DNA of 18,184 nt from an uncultured Ruaniaceae bacterium (GTDB lineage: Bacteria; Actinomycetota; Actinomycetes; Actinomycetales; Beutenbergiaceae): assembly GCA_938004115.1 (NCBI GenBank), contig CALKWS010000074.1:1-18184 (forward strand). Reading direction: 5' to 3'. The notes beneath the pieces were generated by a model. The model made no database searches. It was not told the DNA's origin and worked only from the letters and a program-made list of their open reading frames with translations. The translations under genes and the position numbers were made by a program. This document shows, piece after piece, positions 13,862 to 18,184 of the stretch. The number at the start of each line of letters is the position of its first letter. Position 1 is the stretch's first letter.

Positions 13862-14877
13862 GTGATCGTCTCCTCCAGTTCCACCGGCCGGCGGATCGGC
13901 AGCCCGTCCTGGGCCACCAGGCACCCGCTGCTGCGCGCGGACTCACCCGGAAGCGGCTGCAACTGCGGTTCGCTGGTGGTGCAATCGTCCCGGGCGACGG
14001 GGCACCGGGGGTGGAATGCGCAGCCCATAGGCAGGTCGGTGGGGTCCGGCGGGTCCCCGGCCAGGCCCCGGGGCCGGTGCCGGGCCTGCTCATCGCCGAT
14101 CACGGGGAACGCCGAGGCGAGCGCATCGGAGTAGGGGTGGCGCGCGGCGGCGAACACCTCGTGGGCCGGGCCCTGCTCCACCACCCTGCCCGCGTACATC
14201 ACTGCGACCCGGTCACAGGTATTGGCGAGGACCGACAGGTCATGGCTGATCATCACCAGCCCCACATCCCGCTCCCGGACCAGTTGGCCGACCAGGTCCA
14301 GTACCTGTGCCTGGACCATGACGTCCAGGGCGGTGGTGGCCTCATCGGCGATGATCAGGTCCGGGTTGCAGGCCAGTGCCATCGCGATCATGACCCGTTG
14401 GCGTTGACCGCCGGAGAGCTCGTGCGGGTAGTTGCCCGCCCGCCAGGAGGGCAGCCCCACCTGATCCAGCAGTTCCGCCACCCGCTTGTGCGCGGCCTTC
14501 TCCCCGACGTTCTCGTGCAGCACGATCGGTTCGGCGATCTGCGCCCCGATCCGGTGCATCGGGTTCAGCGCGTGCATCGCACCCTGGAACACGATCGACG
14601 CCGAGGACCACCGCACCGCCCGCAACTGGCCCCACTTCATGGTCAGCACGTCGGTGCCGTCGAGCAGGATCTTGCCGGTCATGGTGGTGGTGGGCGGCAG
14701 CAGCCGCAGCACCGCGCCGGCCAGGGTGGACTTGCCGCACCCGGACTCACCGGCGATGCCGATGGTTTCTCCCGGTTCCAGGCGTAGGTCCACACCGCGG
14801 ACCGCCGGGATCGGGCCATCGCCGGACCGGTAGGTCACGTGCAGGTCCTGGATGTCGAGCAGTGTCACGCCGTTCAC
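13858..14877 (-). CDS. Peptide ABC importer ATPase (OppD/DppD-like)
   Basis: The first ATPase of the importer, about 339 residues. It powers uptake through the two adjacent permeases as a heterodimer with the OppF-like protein. Walker A is G43-T51 (GESGCGKST), the signature LSGGQRQ starts at L154, and Walker B carries D178-E179 in LIIADEATTALD. The peptide-transporter C-terminal region has GCAFHPRCPVARDDC with spaced cysteines. The GTG at 14877 overlaps the permease stop (GTGA), like the other junctions here. A GTG three codons later (14868), with AGGTGA upstream, would give the more typical N-terminus MTLLDIQDLHV, so the exact start is uncertain by three residues. Confidence 0.93.
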   Translation of the reverse strand: MNGVTLLDIQDLHVTYRSGDGPIPAVRGVDLRLEPGETIGIAGESGCGKSTLAGAVLRLLPPTTTMTGKILLDGTDVLTMKWGQLRAVRWSSASIVFQGAMHALNPMHRIGAQIAEPIVLHENVGEKAAHKRVAELLDQVGLPSWRAGNYPHELSGGQRQRVMIAMALACNPDLIIADEATTALDVMVQAQVLDLVGQLVRERDVGLVMISHDLSVLANTCDRVAVMYAGRVVEQGPAHEVFAAARHPYSDALASAFPVIGDEQARHRPRGLAGDPPDPTDLPMGCAFHPRCPVARDDCTTSEPQLQPLPGESARSSGCLVAQDGLPIRRPVELEETIT

Positions 14878-15779
14878 CTGCGCAATCTGGGATTGAGGGC
14901 CACTTCCAGCGCCCGCCCGCACAGGGTGAAGCACAGCACCACCACCAGGATCATCAGCCCCGGGGGGAGTACGTACCACCACGCCCCGGCACTCATCGCC
15001 CCGTTGGACCAGGCGCGGTTGAGCAACATGCCCCAGGAGAGATTGTTCGGGTCGTACAGGCCCAGGAAGGCCAAGGTGGATTCGGTCAGGATCGCTCCGG
15101 CGATGGCCATGATGGTGCTGGCCAGCACCAGCGGGGTGACGTTGGGCAGTACGTGCCGGCCCATCTGGTACCAGTGGCCGGCCCCCAGGGCCCGGGCCCG
15201 CTCCAGGTAGGGCCGGCCCTCGATGCCGCGGGTCTGGGCCCGGATCACACGGGCGGTCCCGGCCCAGGAGGTGATACCGATCGCGATCACCAGCACCGCG
15301 ATGCTGCGTCCGAGCACCACCACCAGCACGATCGCCAGCACCAGGGTGGGCAAGTTCATGAACCACTCGGTGATCCGCATCAGGATCCAGGAGACGCGGC
15401 CCTCGAAGTGCCCGGCCACGATCCCCACCAGGGTGCCGATCACCATCGCCACCAGCGCTGCGGCGATCCCGATGATCAGGGTGACGCGCGTGCCGTACAG
15501 CGTCAGCAGCGCGACGGAGCGGCCGAACTCGTCGGTGCCCAGCCAGTACTCACCGTCCGGGGGTGCCATCCGCCCGCCGGAGGCCTGGGTGACGCTGAGC
15601 GCATCGCTGGGTGCCACCAGCGGGGTGAGGACGGCGATGGCCACGAAGATGCTCAATCCGATCAGCCCCGCCAGCCCGGCGGGTTGGCCCTTGAAATCGC
15701 GCCAGAGGGCGACGGCGGACCGGCGCCAGCGGCGCATCCGCAACGCTCGGGAACTCTGCGGCGTGGAGGGGGTGCTCAT
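14874..15779 (-). CDS. Peptide ABC importer permease (OppC/DppC-like)
   Basis: A 301-residue inner-membrane permease. A basic N-terminus (RALRMRRWRRS) precedes the first helix at about 36-56. An external segment with LGTDEFGRS (80-88), typical of OppC/DppC permeases, follows, and then about five more helices. The cytoplasmic EAA loop that docks the ATPases is at about 193-212, with ERARALGAGHWYQMGRHVLP. It overlaps the OppB-like gene upstream by ATGA and the OppD-like gene downstream by GTGA. It forms the translocation pore with the OppB-like subunit; substrate choice depends mainly on the binding protein. Confidence 0.94.
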   Translation of the reverse strand: MSTPSTPQSSRALRMRRWRRSAVALWRDFKGQPAGLAGLIGLSIFVAIAVLTPLVAPSDALSVTQASGGRMAPPDGEYWLGTDEFGRSVALLTLYGTRVTLIIGIAAALVAMVIGTLVGIVAGHFEGRVSWILMRITEWFMNLPTLVLAIVLVVVLGRSIAVLVIAIGITSWAGTARVIRAQTRGIEGRPYLERARALGAGHWYQMGRHVLPNVTPLVLASTIMAIAGAILTESTLAFLGLYDPNNLSWGMLLNRAWSNGAMSAGAWWYVLPPGLMILVVVLCFTLCGRALEVALNPRLRR

Positions 15780-16840
15780 GCCTTGCGTGCCCTCGGGTCG
15801 ATGAACCAGTACAGGATGTCGGCCGCCAGATTCGCCAACACGGTAGCGGAGGCGAAGATCACGAACAGGCCTTGCAGCACCGGGTAGTCCGGCACCGCGA
15901 TCGCCTGGAAGAACGTGTAGCCCAGACCCGGCCAGGTGTAGATCATCTCGGTGACCAGCGCGCCGTTGATGACGTTCCCGATCGCCATGAACACCAGCGT
16001 GGTGGTGGGCAGCAGCGCGTTGCGCATCGCGTGCCGGCGACGGACCACCGCATCGCGCAATCCCTTGGCCCGGGCGGTGGTGATGTAGTCGTTGCCCATC
16101 TCATCGAGCATCGAGGCGCGCATCGTCAACAGGTACCCGGCGTAGATCATCAGCGTCAGCGTGATCGTCGGCAGCACCATGTGATGGGCGATGTCCAGGA
16201 ACTGCGGCCAGAACCGGTCCGGGGTGTGCGCGGAGACCATGCGGCCGGTGGGGAAGAGGCGAAGTTCCCGGGAGAAGATGATGATCGCGATCATCGCCAC
16301 CCAGAAGGTGGGGGCGGAGAAGAAGATCAGGGCGATGTTCACGTTGCGCTTGTCGAACTTCGAACCGCTCAGCCACGCCGATCTGGCGCCCAGGGAGAAC
16401 CCGATCAGCACCGACAAGACCAGCGCGGTCCCGCCCAGCAGGACGGTGGGCCCGAGCCGGTCGGTGAACAGCTGCATCACCGGTACCTGGTACTGGATCG
16501 ACACGCCCAGGTCCCCGGTCAGGGTGCCGGTCAGATAGGACCAGAACTGCACCCACAGGGGTTCGTCCAGACCCCACTCCGCCCGCAGCGCCTGCTCCAG
16601 TTCCGGGGTGGCGGCCTGCATGTCCCGCATCAGGTTGTCGATCGGGTCACCGGGCAGTACCCGGAAGATGAAGAAGGCGGAGAACAGCACCGCCAGCAAG
16701 GACACGACCGCCCCGGAGATCCGGTTGAGCAGGTACCGGCCCAGGCCGGTACCGATCCCGGCGCGGCCGGAGGTGCCTGCCGTACCGGCCGGGGCCTCCT
16801 CGGACCCGGCCGGTACGGCGGTGGTGGCTCCCGACGCCAT
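15776..16840 (-). CDS. Peptide ABC importer permease (OppB/DppB-like)
   Basis: A 354-residue inner-membrane permease. After a polar Ala/Gly-rich N-terminal extension of about 33 residues, the family start appears as GRYLLNRI, a helix (about 41-60) and RVLPGDP. Further helices follow. The EAA loop in the C-terminal half reads DYITTARAKGLRDAVVRRRH then ALLP, and the protein ends with WFIDPRARKA, typical of OppB/DppB. The ATG abuts the TAG of the binding-protein gene directly (TAGATG), and GGAGG inside the end of that gene (16852-16856) can serve as ribosome binding site. The N-terminal extension is unusual in length, but no closer in-frame start has a better site. Confidence 0.94.
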   Translation of the reverse strand: MASGATTAVPAGSEEAPAGTAGTSGRAGIGTGLGRYLLNRISGAVVSLLAVLFSAFFIFRVLPGDPIDNLMRDMQAATPELEQALRAEWGLDEPLWVQFWSYLTGTLTGDLGVSIQYQVPVMQLFTDRLGPTVLLGGTALVLSVLIGFSLGARSAWLSGSKFDKRNVNIALIFFSAPTFWVAMIAIIIFSRELRLFPTGRMVSAHTPDRFWPQFLDIAHHMVLPTITLTLMIYAGYLLTMRASMLDEMGNDYITTARAKGLRDAVVRRRHAMRNALLPTTTLVFMAIGNVINGALVTEMIYTWPGLGYTFFQAIAVPDYPVLQGLFVIFASATVLANLAADILYWFIDPRARKA

Positions 16841-18184
16841 CTACTCGCGGTCCTCCGCCGTCTGCCGGCGCCGGACCAGCACCACCACGAGGATCACCGC
16901 GCCGAGGAGCACCACCACCCCCACGCCGATCAGCACGCCGGTGCTCACGCCGCCCACCGTCTCGCCGGTCGGTACCGCCGAGTGGTAGGCCCAGGAGCCG
17001 ATCTGGCCCATGATCATGCCCTCCGCGGCCGGTTGGGTGGTGAAGTCGGCGATCTTGGTGCTGTTGTAGGCCTCCATCACCGTGGGATACCAGAGGAACA
17101 CCAACGGGGAGTCCTCGTACAGGATCTGCTGGGCCTCGAACAGCAGTTCCGCGCGGGCCTCGGGGTCGGTCTCCGACTCCTGGGCGCGCACCAGGGAGTC
17201 GTAGTGCTCGTTGCAGTAGAACGCATCCGATGAACCGTCACCGGGAGCGCCGGGCAACTGCCCGCAACTCTGCCGGTTCAGGTTGTAGGTGGGGTTGGGG
17301 TTGATGCCCCAGCCGGTGAAGGCGATGTCCAGTTCCCCGTCGTCGAACAGGTCCTGTACGTCCTCGGAGATGGTGGTCTGGACTCCGACCCCGATCTCCT
17401 CGAACCATTCGGTGATGAACTGGGCCGCTCCCTCGCGTTCGGCGTTGCCGGCGTCGACGCCGAAGGACAGCACCAGCGGCTCTCCGTCCGGGGAGACCCG
17501 CACACCGTCGTCGCCCATCTCGTACCCGGCTTCGTCCAGCAGCCGTGCGGCCTCGTCCAGGTCGAAGTCGATGCGCTCGTCGTCGCCGGGTGCCCAGTGG
17601 ATGGTGCTGAACACGTTCGGCACGATGGAATGGGCCACCTCGCCGTACCCGCCGCGGACCCGGTCGATGAGTTCCTGCTTGTTGACCGCGTGGTGCAGGG
17701 CGCGGCGTACCTGGGGGTCGGCCAGGGCCGGGTGACCGCTGCCGAACTCCTCCCCGTCACGCGTCTCGGCTCCGGTGTTGAACCGGAAGGCCAGCCAGCG
17801 GCGGTCCGGGGCCACGTTCGTGGTGATGTGCTCCACGCCCTCCACGCGGCCCATCTGGGCCTCGTTCAAGCCACCGACCAGGTCCACCTCACCGGCTTCC
17901 AGGGCCGCGACGGACGTGTCCGGTTCGGTGTAGTACTGGTAGACGATCTCATCGAAGCCCGGGGCGCCCTGCCAGTAGTCCTCGAAGGCCTCGTATCGGA
18001 TGAAGGCGTCGGTGGAGAAGTCGACCATCTGGTACGGCCCGATCCCCACGATGGGGAAGTCGTCGTTGCCGTAGTCGCCCCAGGCGCCCTCGTGTTCCTC
18101 CCAGATGTGTTTGGGCACGATCACCTGGTCACTGCCCTCCAGGTTCACCGAGGGGGTGGTCAAGGTGAACTCCACGGTGCGTTC
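16841..18184 (-). CDS. Peptide-binding protein of ABC importer, C-terminally membrane-anchored (partial)
   Basis: The last 447 residues of a family 5 solute-binding protein (SBP_bac_5). The N-terminus lies beyond the right edge, so the signal peptide and any lipobox cannot be seen; the frame is open to the last base. Recognisable features are PIVGIGPYQMVDF, the long mixed domain with DPQVRRALHHAVNKQELIDR, and an end segment ILYEDSPLVFLWYP. Unusually, the protein finishes with a hydrophobic helix of about 22 residues (16874-16939) and RRRQTAEDRE, a C-terminal membrane anchor with a positive cytoplasmic end. It captures peptides for the downstream permeases. The gene is first of the visible operon; its promoter is outside the window. 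Confidence 0.92.
   Translation of the reverse strand, partial: ERTVEFTLTTPSVNLEGSDQVIVPKHIWEEHEGAWGDYGNDDFPIVGIGPYQMVDFSTDAFIRYEAFEDYWQGAPGFDEIVYQYYTEPDTSVAALEAGEVDLVGGLNEAQMGRVEGVEHITTNVAPDRRWLAFRFNTGAETRDGEEFGSGHPALADPQVRRALHHAVNKQELIDRVRGGYGEVAHSIVPNVFSTIHWAPGDDERIDFDLDEAARLLDEAGYEMGDDGVRVSPDGEPLVLSFGVDAGNAEREGAAQFITEWFEEIGVGVQTTISEDVQDLFDDGELDIAFTGWGINPNPTYNLNRQSCGQLPGAPGDGSSDAFYCNEHYDSLVRAQESETDPEARAELLFEAQQILYEDSPLVFLWYPTVMEAYNSTKIADFTTQPAAEGMIMGQIGSWAYHSAVPTGETVGGVSTGVLIGVGVVVLLGAVILVVVLVRRRQTAEDRE

Noticed and set aside
13822..14787. Plus-strand open frame (321 codons) opposite the two ATPase genes
   Set aside because: It is antisense to ATPase genes with complete Walker and signature motifs, and no family is recognisable.
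15872..17233. Long plus-strand open frame (453 codons) opposite the permease and binding-protein genes
   Set aside because: It is antisense to two well-recognised genes, is rich in Gly/Gln/His/Arg/Asp in the way of GC-rich shadow frames, and contains no recognisable domain.

Overview
This is a high-GC (visibly around 70% G+C) chromosomal stretch whose gene order points to an actinobacterium, probably of the Micrococcales type. The order hisI - trpE - (Trp-associated membrane protein) - (HGxxPAAW protein) - trpC - trpB - trpA - lgt - pyk is a known actinobacterial arrangement (Mycobacterium has a very similar block). GTG starts, ATGA/GTGA stop-start overlaps, and TANNNT -10 boxes six bases from start codons also fit.

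Layout. Positions 1-1858 hold the last codons of one ABC exporter half and a complete second half, overlapping by ATGA. Positions 1892-9198 are a plus-strand biosynthetic run: hisI, trpE, a tryptophan-associated membrane protein, a small HGxxPAAW membrane protein, trpC, trpB, trpA and lgt. Most junctions overlap by 1-4 bases. There is one 95-base structured gap before trpC and a probable internal promoter before the HGxxPAAW gene. After a 280-base non-coding gap, pyk (9479-10903) follows with a probable leaderless promoter. After an 81-base gap filled by a nested inverted repeat come an M55 D-aminopeptidase-like gene and an S66 LD-carboxypeptidase-like gene (10985-12800). Convergent to these, on the minus strand, is a five-gene peptide ABC importer (ATPase, ATPase, permease, permease, substrate-binding protein) running from the window's right edge down to 12710. 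Its last gene overlaps the carboxypeptidase gene tail to tail by 91 bases.

How the genes work together. The hisI-trp block makes histidine and tryptophan. trpD, trpG and trpF are not in the window; in actinobacteria TrpF activity normally comes from the bifunctional HisA/PriA, which links the two pathways. Lgt starts lipoprotein maturation and Pyk ends glycolysis. The right third looks like a salvage module for wall-derived peptides: an importer plus two cytoplasmic peptidases of the kinds found in the Bacillus subtilis dpp-ykf operon.

The most notable points are: a TrpC with alanine in place of a conserved active-site glutamate; the convergent gene overlap placing one stop codon opposite another enzyme's catalytic histidine codon; an 18-bp tandem repeat encoding an acidic hexapeptide tail on Lgt; a C-terminal membrane anchor on the peptide-binding protein; and two leaderless promoters with identical geometry. 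I saw no mobile element, CRISPR array, tRNA or rRNA. I see no wholly new system; the peptide-salvage locus is the closest thing to one.
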